Assembly (NCBI GenBank): GCA_003996215.1 | Contig: QJPP01001598.1 | Location: 124,001 to 188,000 of the forward strand | Length of the DNA stretch: 64,000 bases | From: Jaltomata sinuosa | Taxonomy: Eukaryota > Streptophyta > Magnoliopsida > Solanales > Solanaceae | Direction: 5' to 3' | Part shown: positions 48,637 to 60,600 of the stretch, piece by piece | Position numbering within the stretch: the first letter of the stretch is position 1 | Layout: each line of letters opens with the position of its first letter | Program-made: the position numbers and the translations under genes | The notes under the pieces: model-generated | The model's database searches: none | What the model saw: the letters and a program-made list of their open reading frames with translations, nothing else | Told to the model about the DNA's origin: nothing

Positions 48637-50034
48637 ATGGTTAATACGAGGAACAACGGAGCGAGAGCAGCAGTCCTAGTAGTGGGTCCTGCTGTCAAAG
48701 GTAGAGGAAGGGGCAGGGGCAGGGGTCGAGGTAGAACAACACCCACCAGGGGTGGAGCTTAAGTAGCGGCAGGTGCACGAGAATCCACCCCTCCTCTACC
48801 TCAGTATCATGTTGAAGAGGAAGTTGAGGTTGTTGTTAAGGAGGGCGCAGAGCAGGCGGAGGCATCACCGGCTGGAGGTGCAGGCCTTCCCCCTATCACG
48901 CCCGAAGTATTTCAGCAGGTGTGGAGCTTTCTGAGTAGACTAGTTGGTATGAGAGCCACCCCGCAGGTATTGCAGATTGGGATCTGGGCACCTAACCAGC
49001 AGTTACTACAACTCCTAGGATGGATGCAATGTCAGGTACAAACGACTTCTTCAGGCCAATGTTAGGTCCGATTATAACAAGGAATGAGCATGACATGTTG
49101 ACCAAGTTCCTCAAGCTGAAACCTCCTACGTTTCAAGGTACTGAGAAGGAAGATGCTTATGAGTTCATATTAGACTGTTATGAGAGGATGCACAAGCTGT
49201 GCATTGTGAAACAACATGGGGTTGAGTTCATCATGTTTCAACTGCAGGGTGATGCTAAGCAATGGTGGAGGTCTTATGTGGAATGTCGGCCATCGACTTT
49301 GCCTCTGTTGACTTGGACGGAGTTCCATGCTCTCTTTTTAGAGAAGTATGTGCCTCGTACCTTGAGGGATCACAAGAAGGATGAGTTCCTGGCTCTGGAA
49401 CAGTATGGCATGTCAGTCTCTGCTTATGAGGCAAAGTTTTATGCCTTGTCTCGTTTTGCTACTCAGTTGTTGGGTTCTTAGGAGGAGAGGATTTGACTGT
49501 TTGTGAAGGGCTTGAATACAGAATTGTAGGTGTTGTCCGTGCACATGACGTCAGCGGGAAAGAGCTTCAATGAGGTCACAGACTATGTTAAGAAGTTGGA
49601 AGGGGTTAAGCAGGTTGGGTAGGCTAAAGTGTTAGCCAAGAAGTCCAGGAATGATGGAAAATTCAGTGGTTCGTACTTCATGGGACACAATCAGCAGGTG
49701 TACTCTGCCCATCCTATTCAGCCAGCTCTGCCAGCTGCTACAGATGGTCGTCCTGGAGCTAATCAACAATTGCCAGCTCCTAGAGGCCATGGAGCTTCTT
49801 ACACATCTACCAGCAGGCCTACACTTGATCGCGGTTGTTTCCATTGTGGTGATCTGGGCCACTTTAAGAGGGAGTTCCCTCACAGACAGACTGGTAATCA
49901 GGCTCAGTAGCAGTCTAAGGCTGTGGTTCCAGCAGGTAGAGGTGGCTATCGTAGAGGTCGTCAATAGGGTGGGCGAGGTAACTTCAGGGAGATCGAGGGG
50001 ACAGAGGTAATGGTGGCACGGGTAGAGGTGTGGC
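48637..50034 (+). pseudogene. gypsy gag, second element, interrupted
   Basis: ATG 48637 starts a Gly/Arg-rich N-terminus with a TAA after GGA (codon in GGA-x-VAAGA, about 48759). The capsid part MLTKFLKLKPPTFQGTEKED and QLQGDAKQWWRSY lies in 49020-49481, ended by TAG. The knuckle CFHCGDLGHFKREFPH has Phe in place of the last Cys. Later stops occur near 49500, 49527, 49620 and 49908. Confidence 0.85.
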
Positions 50035-50122
50035 GTAGCCAGCTAAGGAAGTTGTTCAAATTGATGACCGGGCTCATTTTTATGCTTTTCCAGGGAGGTC
50101 TGAGGCCGAGGCATCAGACGCA

Positions 50123-53100
50123 GTGATCACAAGTACAATTCTGGTCTGTGATAAGATGGCTTCTGTACTTTTTGACCCAGGTTCTACATACTCTTATGTT
50201 TCTATGAAATTTGTTATGGGTCTGGACTTGATTTGTGATATCCTTGATTCCCCTATCCATGTTTCCACCCCATTTGGAGAGTCCGTGATTGTGACTCATG
50301 TTTATCATACTTGTCCTGTGGTATTTATGGGGTTGTAGACTTGGGTAGACTTGGTAATTCTGGATATCGTAGACTTTGATGTTACTTTGGGCATGACCTA
50401 ATTGTCTCCTTATTATGTTGTTTTGAATTGTAATACTAAGATCGTGGCTCTAGAAATTCCGGGTAAGGATAGACTAGAGTGGGAAGGTGTGTACATGCCT
50501 AAGCCAGCTAAGATCATATCATTTGTTCAGGCTAGGAGACTAGTGGGGAGAGGGTGTTTGGCCTTCTTGGCTCATCTCCGGGATGATAGTGTGGAGTCCC
50601 CATCTATTGAGTCAGTTCCGGTTGTGTCAAAGTTTCAGGAGGTATTTCTGGCAGATTTGCCTGGTATGCCTCCGGACAAGGACATTGATTTTTGTATAGA
50701 TTTGGAGCCTGACACTCGCCCAATTTCTATTCCTCCACATCGTATGGCTCTGGCAGAGTTGAGGGAACTTAAGACTCAACTTCAGGAACTCTTAGATAAA
50801 GGTTTTATCCATCCCAGTGCTTCGCCTTGGGGTGCTCCAGTCTTGTTTGTGAAAAAGAAGGATGGTACTATGCGAATGTGCATAGACTACATGCAGTTGA
50901 ACAAGGTTACCATTCAACATAAGTACCCTTTACCCTGTATAGATGATTTATATGACCAATTACAAGGTGCATCAGTGTTTTCAAAAATTGACTTAAGGTC
51001 AGGGTAACATCAGTTAAATATTATATCCGAGAACATCCCTAAGACTGCTCTTCAGAACCGATATAGGCATTACGAGTTCTTAGTGATGTCATTTGGGTTG
51101 ACCAATGAGCCGACATCATTCATGAGTCTGATGAATAGGGTATTTAAGTCTTATCTGGATTCTTTCATCATTGTGTTTATAGATGACATCTTGATCTACT
51201 CCAAGAGTAGGAAGGAGCATGCTGAACATCTCCGCATTGAGGGGTATTTTGAAGCACCAGAAATTGTATGCAAAAATTTTTAAGTGTGAGTTTTAGTTTA
51301 CTTCAGTCACTTTTCTTGGGCATGTGGTTTCAGAAAAGGGGGTGATGGTGGATCCCTAGAAGATTGTGGCAGTTAAGAATTGGGCTCGGCTTAGCTCTGT
51401 GACCGAGGTGAGGAGTTTTATGGGGCTTGCAGGGTACTATCACAGATTTGTCAAGGACTTTGCATCCATTGTTAATCACTTGACAAGGTTGACTCAGAAG
51501 GATGTACCATATGTGGGGTCCGACAAGTGTGAAGAGAGCTTCCAAAGGCTCAAGACACTTCTTACTACAACTCCCATTCTTTCCTTGCCGGTGGAAGGTA
51601 AGGATTTCATTGTATATTGTGATGCTTCACATTCAGGTTTGGGTGCTATGTTAATGCAGGACATGAATGTTATAGCATATGCCTCTAGGAAGTTGAAGCC
51701 TCATGAGAAAAAATATCCCATCCACGACTTGGAGTTGGCAGCGGTGGTTTTTGCACTCAAGATCTGGAGACGCTATCTCTATGGTGTCAAATGTGAGGTG
51801 TTCACTGATCACTGCAGTCTGCAACATGTTTTCACTCAAAAGGACTTGAATCTGAGGCAGAGGAGGTGGATGGAATTATTGAAGGATTATGATGTGACCA
51901 TCCAGTATTATCCAGGTAAGGTTAATGTGGTGGCAGACGTACTGAGCAGGAAGACCAACAGCATAGGTAGTTTGGCTTATTTGGGGGTTTCCAAACGACC
52001 ATTGACAAGGGAGATTCAGGCTTTGGAATCAAGGTTCGTTCAACTGGGAATCTCATAACAGGGTGGAGTGTTGGCCAGTATGGAGGTCAAATCCACATTC
52101 ATAGAAGAGATAAAGGCCAAGCAGTTTCAGGATTTGCAGTTGAACAAGCTTCGGAGCAAGGTGATATCCAGAGAGTCCAGGGATGCCATGTTGGACTCTA
52201 GCGGGGTGTTAAACTTCAGAGGGAGGATCTGTGTCCCTCGGGTTAATGGCATAATTCAGAAGATATTGACAGAGGCTCATGGTTCGTGGTACTCGATTCA
52301 TCCGGGGATAACCAAGATATACAGGGATTTGAGGCAATTTTGCTGGTGGCCCAGGATGAAAAGGGACATAGCCGATTTTGTGTCCAAATATCACAATTAC
52401 CAGCAGGTCAAGTATGAGCACCAAAGGCCTGCAAGACTACTTTAGAGGATGTCCATTCTCGAGTGAAAGTGGGAGAAGATAGCCATGGATTTTGTGGTGG
52501 GTTTTCCCAAGACCTTGGGAAGGTATGATTATATTTGGTTCATTATGGACAGGCTGATCAAGTCAGCTCATTTCATTTCGGTCAGGGTGGACTATAATTT
52601 GCAGCAGTTGGCTAATATCTATGTTAAGGAGATCGTGAGACTGCATGGGGTACCACTGTCCATCATTTCAGATAGGGGCACGCATTTTACCTCTAAGTTC
52701 TGGGGTAAGTTACATGAGGAGTTGGGCACTCAACTCACTTTTAGCACAGTATTCCATCCTTAGACAGACGGTCAGTCGGAAAGGATGATCCAAGTGTTAG
52801 AGGACATGCTGAAAGAATGTGTGATTGACTTTGGGGGTCATTAGGACCAGTTTCTACCGTTGTGTGAGTTCTCATACAACAATAGCTACCATTCCAGTAT
52901 CGACATGGCACCATTTGAGACCCTGTATGGGAAGGGATGTAGGTCACCCATAGGGTGGTTTGTGGCAGGTGATGTGGAACCTCTGGGTGTGGACTTGGTA
53001 AGAGAAGCGAGGAAAAGGTAAGGGGCATTCAGACCAAGTTACTAGCAGCCCAGAGCAGGCAGAAGGAGTACGCAGATTGCAAAGTCATGAACATGGACTT

Positions 53101-53580
53101 CCAGGAAGGTGAACAGGTAGTATTGAATGTGTCACTAATGAAGGGGGTTATGTATTTCGGTAAGAGGGGAAAACTTAGCCCTCGGTTTATTGGTCCATTC
53201 GAAGTTCTCAAAATTATAGGGCCAGTGGCTTATAGGATAGCACTACCACCCGATTTGTTAGGGGTCCACCCAGTCTTTCATGTATCCATGTTGAAGCAGT
53301 ACCATGGGGATGAGGATTACATTATTAAATGGGATGAGGTATTCAGTACGAAGAGGAACCGGTTGCGATTCTGGATCGGGATGTCCAAAAGTTGAGGACA
53401 AAGGAGATCAAGTCTATGAACATTAAATGGAAGCATCGTTTGGTTGAGGAAGCCACTTGGGAAACCGAGAGGGACATGCGGGACAAGTACCCTAACTTGT
53501 TTGAGGATTCAGGTACTACATTCTTCCCTCTTTTACTTTGTATTTTCGAGTTTAATTGTTTGGGGATGAATGATGAGTAA
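50123..53580 (+). pseudogene. gypsy pol, second element, many breaks
   Basis: Protease VLFDPGSTYSYVS; RT DKDIDFCIDLEPDTRPISIP, KIDLRSG and VFIDDILIYSKS; RNase H VYCDASHSGLGAMLMQ and KVNVVADVLSRK; integrase MKRDIADFVSKYHNYQQ and LSIISDRGTHFTSKFWGKL; then GPFEVLKIIGPVAYRI, HPVFHVSMLKQYHG and a chromodomain IKWKHRLVEEATWETERDM near 53420-53510. Stops include 50336, 51005, 51281, 52056, 52443, 52761 and 52843. Frameshifts occur near 51235 and 53010. The chromodomain itself is open here, unlike in the first element. Confidence 0.88.
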
Positions 53581-53592
53581 ATTGGTATCTAT

Positions 53593-55804
53593 TGTAACGA
53601 TCGGGTCCGTCATTACGGGTAAGATTTTCATGCCAAGTTTTGAGTTATAAAACTTCTAGTTTTGGGAGTTAAAAAATTTGGGCTAGGCTAGTCTCGGATG
53701 AAATCTGAGCAAGGTATGGTCTTAGGCAATCCGAGTGAGAATTGAGTAATGTGTCTTGTAGTGAGCTAGTTTTTCCGTTAGCAAAGACATAGAGGAGTTT
53801 GGGAGACTTTTTGGAAGTGGGTTCGGGTAAGTAAAACTCCCAGAATCGAGGTTGATGTGAAGGGGTTATTTAAGAACATCGGGGATTCAATGTGTGTTGT
53901 AAAATAGGCATTTTTCTGGGATTTTCTGAGGTTTTGCCCGTGATGAGCGTTGTCACTGCACCGTAGTGGTGACTACTATAGCGGTAAAATAATTGCTATA
54001 GCGGAAGTCAACTTTGGTCAGCACCGCTATAGCGGTCGATTCTGCTATAGCGGGAGCGCTATAGCGGTGTACGGACCGCTATAGCGGACTGAGTCAGGAT
54101 TTAATGTAGAAACTTTCCTAAAACATTCAGTTTTTCCTCAACTGCATTTTGGAGAAGGGCAGGGCAATTTTCAGCGATTTTGCTCCACTTTGCATCGTTT
54201 TTCATCCCAAAGGTAAGGATTATACTCCCCTAACTTATTATTATAATTCCTACGGAGTAAAATTACTAGTTGTGAACTCGAGGAGAGGTTTAGATTGACC
54301 TAATGAATCCGGAAAAAAGAGGATTCTAGGGCGTAGAAGTTCTTGGATTTTGTTAATTATTGTTGGGTTATGATCATTTAGCCATAATTCTCTAAAACTT
54401 ATCCATAAAAATTGTAGCATTAGGTGAATTGATGGGGGAAAATCCCGGGAATGGGTGGAATGATCATAGTTTGACCTGGGGAATGGAGATTTTATATAAT
54501 TTGGATATTATAGGCTAGTTAATTGATTGTAATTATTGCATGTTTGTTTTTAGACCAAGGACAAGCAATAACTTTGAAAAACAGGAAGGCTCCGGTTCAA
54601 TAGAATATCGAGTAATTTGAGGTAGGTGATGGTTGTTGTTTTCCCAATATGCATCATGTGTTCATGTACTACTTCTTAGTATTGTATGAGTTGCATGCTT
54701 AGGGAATGTTTTATGAATGTCTAATTATCCGGTTATCAGTCTTGTGAAATGAACTAGTGGTTATTGCTTGTTGGTTTTACAAGTGTATTATTGTTCATTG
54801 TTGTTAACTGTTGGATTTCTGTGTGACATTCGATTGGCTTGGGTATCACGCCTAGTACAGGTTACTTATTGGTTAGCTCATGTACCACGCCTGGTATATG
54901 TTACTTATCGGTTGGTTCGGGTACTACGCCTGATATGGGATACTATTTGGTTGGCTTGGGTACCACGCCTGGTACGGGTTTGATTTTCTTACATTAGTTG
55001 TATTCTCGTGATGGTTCCATAAGTAGACTGGGTTGTATTCTTGAAATGTGATTTCTGCATATGGTCCATGAGAGGCCGGGTGATTATAATTGATTGTGAG
55101 GTTGGTCTTAGTGTAGGCCAGAATTGTATGTCAACACTTAGGTGGTGTTAGGTGGATCCCGGGGTGGATCCGAACTATGTGAAAAGGTTATACATATTGT
55201 TGTCATTGAATGTGTCAATGGTTGTCATTTGATTATATGTGGTTGATAAGCTAAGGAAGATTTGTAGTCTGGTGATATTGTTGGCTTGCTTACATGTTTC
55301 CTTTACTTTACTCCGCTTTAGTTTATTGTGCATATTTTATTTATTTAGAGTTGGCCGATGATCCTACCAGTACACGATGGTTGTGTACTAATTCTATACT
55401 TGCGTTTCTTTTTGTGAGTACATGCAATCTTCCAGTGGCTGACGTACGACCTCACTTGTAGTCCCAGCGTTTCCAGATATCAAGGGTGAGCTGTTTTGGT
55501 TAAGCTACCTTGGTTTCTTCTGTTAGTTGTAGTCCACTTGTTTCGGGCTGAGACTTTCTTTAGTTTTTGGGGTTGCATCCTCGCATTTTAGACTTGGTAG
55601 ATATTTTGGTACGATGACTTTCAGGCACTAGGGAGGATTTTTTTCGCATATTCTTGTTATAATAGTATTTTGAGATATTGAATGCTAGTTTATTTTATGC
55701 AACTGGTTTTAAACTGCTAGATTATACTAGGTGTTAGTTTAATATTGGTTCGCTCGCCTGGGGGTTTCGGGTGGGTGCCATTCACGGCGGGTTGGGTCGT
55801 GACA
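53593..55804 (+). repeat. 3' LTR of the second gypsy element (2212 bp)
   Basis: It starts tgtaacgatcgggtcc and ends gggtcgtgaca. The gctatagcgg cluster (about 53970-54090) is better kept than in the 5' LTR, with perfect CCGCTATAGCGG at 54023-54034. The four gtaccacgcctggtac-type units lie at about 54833-54980. Confidence 0.92.
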
Positions 55805-55809
55805 ATTAT

Positions 55810-56240
55810 ACTTTGATGGTATCAACGAGAAAGAAAAAGTTCTTTAATGAAGAAACTGCTCAATTACTCCTTGATACCACCAGAATATATTCATATACTA
55901 TAATATACTGTGATGGTATCAAAGAGGAAGAAACAATCCTTAAGTGAAAAAACTGCTCAGTTACTCTTTGATATCATCAGAGTATATTATACTTTGATAG
56001 TATTAAGGAGGAAGAAACAATTCTTCAATGAAGACAATATATTGTGATTGTATCATAAAGGGTTGAGGAGTGTCTCATGAATGATTGAAGCAGTCCTCTA
56101 TGATACCATCATAGTATATCTATATTCTGACATAGTATTGTAAAGGACTGCTTTAGTCCTTCAATAGATACTTCACAGTTCTTCATGATACCATGTCAGT
56201 ATATAAATATATTGTGATGATATCATAAAGGACTGAAGTA
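55810..56240. repeat. palindromic tandem repeats, right part of foldback core
   Basis: The array continues the one at 45741-46218: units with ttgataccaccagaatatat ... gtgatggtatcaaag and atgataccatgtcagtatat ... gatgatatcataaag. Linkers aaactgctcagttactc and gaggaagaaacaatcct are recognisably the same as on the left. Confidence 0.8.
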
Positions 56241-57061
56241 AACTTCAATGAAGTCAGTTGAAAAAAACAAGAAGAATAAAGCAAAAGAGCAAAAAAGTGA
56301 ATGAAATTAGATTATGGAGAAAACAATTAAAAAAAATTAAAGAAAAAACTAGAACAACGGGCTTGAAAAAAAGAAAAGAAAATAGAAAAAGTCAAAATTG
56401 AGTATGAAATAAGATTATGGTGAAAGAAATTAAAAAATAATATGATTTAAGAAAAAAATAAATGAACAAAAATGTAGGAAAAAATAATAAAGAATAACGA
56501 AAAAAAGAGAAAAAAGAAAAGGAGAAGAAAAAAAAGTGGAGAAATAAAAAAAATGAAGAAATGTTTACCATATCAGTTATCTTTTTTATTATATATATAA
56601 AAAATAAAGAAAAAAGCAACAAAAAAATATCAATAAATTTAGATTATAGTGGGGAAAAAAATTAGAATGAGAACAAGAAATAAATAAATTGAAAAATCAA
56701 ATAGTAAACAGAAAAATAAAAATATAAAAATAAAAAATCAAAATTAATTATGAGAATAAAATAAAGTAGAAAATAACATGATTTGGGAATAAATAAATGA
56801 ATCATAAATAAAAAGATTTAAAAAAGGAAGAGAGAACTGTAGAAAAGAAAGAAAAAGAAAAGAAAAGGAAAGTTAAATCTTTCTTAAAATAAAATAAAAA
56901 GACAAAGGACAAAAGACCAAAAAAAATGGTAGGTGACATCAGCCCGAAAAAAGAAAATCAATAGTCATTTTAGGATAAAAAAGGAAATGAAAGTAATAGG
57001 GCATTTATGGGTAAATATTTTACTTTTTTGGAGTACAAGTGTTCTTTTCCCCTTATTTCAG

Positions 57062-57250
57062 CCAAAAGTATTGAGTGTCACTAAAATTTCAGATTTATGA
57101 AATCTAACTTAATTTGCGGTTTATGTGCTCTCAAAAGTTTTATCTTTTTAAACATCATATCATCGTTCAAATTTCGTGGACTAATTATAATTTTGAGGTT
57201 ATAATTTTTGAAGTAATTTAATTTATTTAAGAGGTGGAATATGTGATAAA
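57062..57250. other. junction between foldback element and pararetrovirus
   Basis: This short AT-rich gap follows the ttatttcag duplication and leads into the first viral ORF. The open frame of that ORF extends upstream only to a TGA at 57209-57211, without an ATG. The virus/host breakpoint must lie in this gap or just after it. Confidence 0.5.
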
Positions 57251-57691
57251 ATGAGATATTCAGAATTAAATTTGAGATTAAATTTAAAATCCATAGATAC
57301 AGTTACGAATTCTGAGTATTCTCATGTTTCTCAAGATCCCGATGGTAGGGTATGTATTCAATTTACAGAAGGTAGCTATGCTCCTCATAGGCAGTCTTTG
57401 TCTACGCATAGACTCATGCCTCCGGTAAGTACTGTTTATAACAGAAGATCTCTTGGTCATAGATCTATGACTAATATTCAGCATATTTCACCTATCGACC
57501 CTATTTATGGTCCAGCAAGAAATAGGGCTGCTTCTCTTCATACGATAGAATCTGATAATAACACTGTTATTGAAAAGGTTAAGATTAGCCCAGGTTCTAA
57601 TATTGTGCAGGCTGATAATATGCATGATGATAGTTCTGATAAGGACTTTCCTACTCCCTCTGAAATGGAATTTGATATTAATAAGTGTTAA
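57251..57691 (+). CDS. first viral ORF, 146 aa, probably C-terminal remnant of movement-protein ORF
   Basis: It starts at ATG 57251 and stops at TAA 57689-57691, whose last base is the A of the next ATG. No catalytic motif is seen. The sequence has a basic N-terminal third, a Ser/Arg-rich middle (HRQSLSTHRL, NRRSLGHRS) and an acidic end (DDSSDKDFPTPSEMEFD). In relatives, this kind of variable Ser-rich segment follows the 30K movement-protein core, so I infer that the ORF is the tail of a movement-protein ORF cut off at the integration breakpoint. It could equally be an independent small ORF. The presence of an in-frame ATG at the new edge may be chance. Confidence 0.55.
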   Translation: MRYSELNLRLNLKSIDTVTNSEYSHVSQDPDGRVCIQFTEGSYAPHRQSLSTHRLMPPVSTVYNRRSLGHRSMTNIQHISPIDPIYGPARNRAASLHTIESDNNTVIEKVKISPGSNIVQADNMHDDSSDKDFPTPSEMEFDINKC

Positions 57692-60600
57692 TGATTCCAC
57701 ACCAAATCGATTTTAGCCCAGGTTCCCTGGCAAGGAAACAAATTCAAAATGAATTTTTTGATAAAAAATGGAACAAGTTTAAAACTTGGTTTTTTAATTC
57801 TTACGACAAAGATGATATGAACAATATTTCTCAAGAGTTTTACGAAACTTGTGCTTTGCATAATGAAATCATGCATTTTGTTCCATGGTTTATAACCACT
57901 TATTTACCTTTATATATTAAGGTTATTGAAAGAACTTATCGTGAGGTAGACGGTAAGACTCTTACGCAGGTTTATCCTCCCCAATCTGCTTTTATTTTAC
58001 CTAATAATACGGGTATTACTTTCCAAGCATTTCAAAAATTCGTTGAGGAAGAAATAGCTTCTATAAGTATTTCTGAAATTAATAAGATTATTTCTCAAAA
58101 TAATTATTTGAGTTTATATGTCAAAGTTTTGGGAGAACATATTGGTTCTCTAGATGAAAAACTTGAAAAAATGACTACTTTAATAAAAGATATAAAGGCT
58201 GATATAGCTAAAACCAATATTGCTTCAACTAGCAGAGTAATTGAAATTGCTTCAACTAGTAGAGCAGAATTGGTTCCTGCTTTTATTCAAAGACCCCCTG
58301 AAATCAATGATTTTAAGATTAAATCTATAAATGAATTAGAAGAACTTCTTGATAAAAAGTTTTCGGGTTTAAATATTAAACCAATAGATTTATCACATGA
58401 GTTTTCAGAAAAGATAGAACAAACAAATGATTTTAAAAATCAGGTTTCTTCAGAGTTTAATAAACTCAAAGGATATCCTCGAAAAAATTCTGGGTATGCT
58501 AAACCAGCCATGAATACATTCTATTACCCTCGTCCAACCCCTCAAGATGTTTTGATAGAGGAAAGAGATTGGAACCAGACTAATACGTCTTACAGTGGTT
58601 CTGAAATTTACGAATGGAACCTCGATGGGTTAAGTGATAGGCAGTTAACCATTCTGGTGCATAGGATGCTTATGTATTCAACCATTTGCAAAAGCACCAA
58701 AAATAATGATAGAACTATTTGCAAAATGATCGTTGCAGGTTTCACAGGACAGCTGAGAGGCTGGTGGGATAATTACTTAAGTACCGAGGATAAAGCTACT
58801 ATCATTAATGCTATTGCAGTTGATGAAGGAGTTGATAACTTAGGTTTCAAATTAGAAAAAGATAGAGAAGACGCTGTTTATACTCTGGTAGTCACTATCT
58901 TAGAACATTTTAATGGTAGATTTACCTCATCTTATGAAACAATTCGTACTTTACTCAATGGTTTAAAATGTCCTACATTGACCAAATGGAGATGGTACAA
59001 AGATACGTTTCTAAGTCGGGTTATGGAATTACCCGAAAATAAATATGGCTTTTGGAAAGCTAAGTTTATAGACGGCCTTCCTTCTTTATTCGCGGAAAGG
59101 GTTCGTAAGGTCCTAAGAGGAGACCACGTTGAAGTTCCTTATCAGGAATACACTTATGGTAAATTAATTGGAGTTTGCACTCAGGAAGGATTAAATCTTT
59201 GTAATGAGCTTCGTATGTCACAAGAGCTTAAAAGGAATAAGCATAAGGAAAGATCTCAGCTTGGAGATTTTTGTACTCAGTTCGGGTTACCTGAACCTAC
59301 AGCCTATGGCAGTAAAAAAGAGTATTATCACTCTCCTAGGACTGAAGATTCTAATAGGAGACGAAGACGAAGATCTAGACGAATGTCTAGAGAAGAAAGA
59401 GACGCTAAAAGAAGCTCTCGAAAATCTAATAGATTTACTAAAGATCGATCAGGAAGGGATCTTTCTAAGATCAAGTGCTACAAATGTGGTAAGCGAGGGC
59501 ATATTGCTCCAAATTGCAAGTTGAATAAGCTTAAAGCTTTAGAACTTGATCCAGCCATGCAGGAAAAGGTTTATAGTTTATTATACACCTCTGGATCGGA
59601 TGAAGATTATGAATCATATTCTGATACTGAATCAAATATTGATCTTATTGATTTTTCTGATCATGATGAACAGGTTAATTGCACCACTTGTCAAGGTAAT
59701 ACCTGTACTTGTGAAACTGAAGTAGATGATATCTACAAACTTCAGTCACAATTTCAAGATTCTAGTATTAATATGTTCTCATCTGATAATATCATAGAAC
59801 TGTTAAAAGAAGTTACTGATAATAATCTTCGTGAAAAAATTATTAATCTTGCCACGGTTAAAGATGCTAGTTCTTCGAAACCAGTTGTGGAAAAGATTAA
59901 AAAGGATTTTGATTTTGACTATCAGGCCCCTTATTCTTTAAAAGAGGTTGAAAATCGTTTAATGATAAAAAATTCTTTTGTCGAAAAGGATGCTTCTTTT
60001 AATGATTTAAAAGAAGAAGTTGAAAATCTAAAAAAAGAAATCATATTTCTTAAGCGAAATCAGGCCATTCATGATACAAGGATTTCTCAGATTGAGAAAA
60101 ATTATGAGCATGTCAGTCCCATTGCCAGCTCTTCGAAAGGTAAAGAGGTTTGTACTGAAGAACCTAACATTAATGATCCTGAAAATAATATGTTTTTAGG
60201 AATGATGCAGGTTGTTACTGCTCACAAATGGTATGTTAAATGCACCATTTTAATTAATAATAGTTTCTCTATTACTAATATTGCTATGATTGACAGCGGT
60301 GCAGATGTAAGCTGCATTCAAGAAGGTCTTGTTCCTTCAAAATATTTTCAAAAAACTACGCATATGGTTAAATCCGCTTCAGGGCATGCGTTAGATATTA
60401 AGTACAAATTGTCTAATACAAAAATTTGCCAGAATAAGGTTTGCATTCCTCATTTCTTTTTTCTGGTAAAAAATCAATTGCATCCTCCAATTATACTTGG
60501 AACACCTTTTATAAATGCAATTTATCCTTTTACTCATATAGATTCAAAAGGGTTTTCTGCTTCATATGAAGATAATAAAATCAGTTATACTTTTATCACG

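Larger units (their letters stand above)
46219..55804 (+). mobile_element. second Ty3/gypsy chromovirus (Tekay/Del-like)
   Basis: LTRs lie at 46219-48419 and 53593-55804. The attat duplication lies at 46214-46218 and 55805-55809, and TGGTATCAGAGC lies at 48424-48435. The domain order and motifs match those of the element at 17194-27100, and LTR termini (TGTAAC...GTGACA) and internal LTR repeats are shared. The two are clearly diverged, so they are separate subfamilies rather than recent copies. Stops and shifts are frequent. Confidence 0.92.
45077..57052. mobile_element. second foldback element of the same family, split by a gypsy element
   Basis: A 9-bp duplication ttatttcag (45068-45076 and 57053-57061) flanks it. 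Its left end ggaaaactacacaaaatg, preceded by the g of the duplication, is very close to the gggacaactacacaaatg end of the element at 33391. The inner arm gtaaaacaatttacccacatg is mirrored by catttatgggtaaatatttt at the right. T-rich (45220-45300) and A-rich (56240-56920) arms follow. The core is a set of palindromic repeats. Removing the gypsy element leaves about 2.4 kb. No transposase is seen. Confidence 0.72.
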
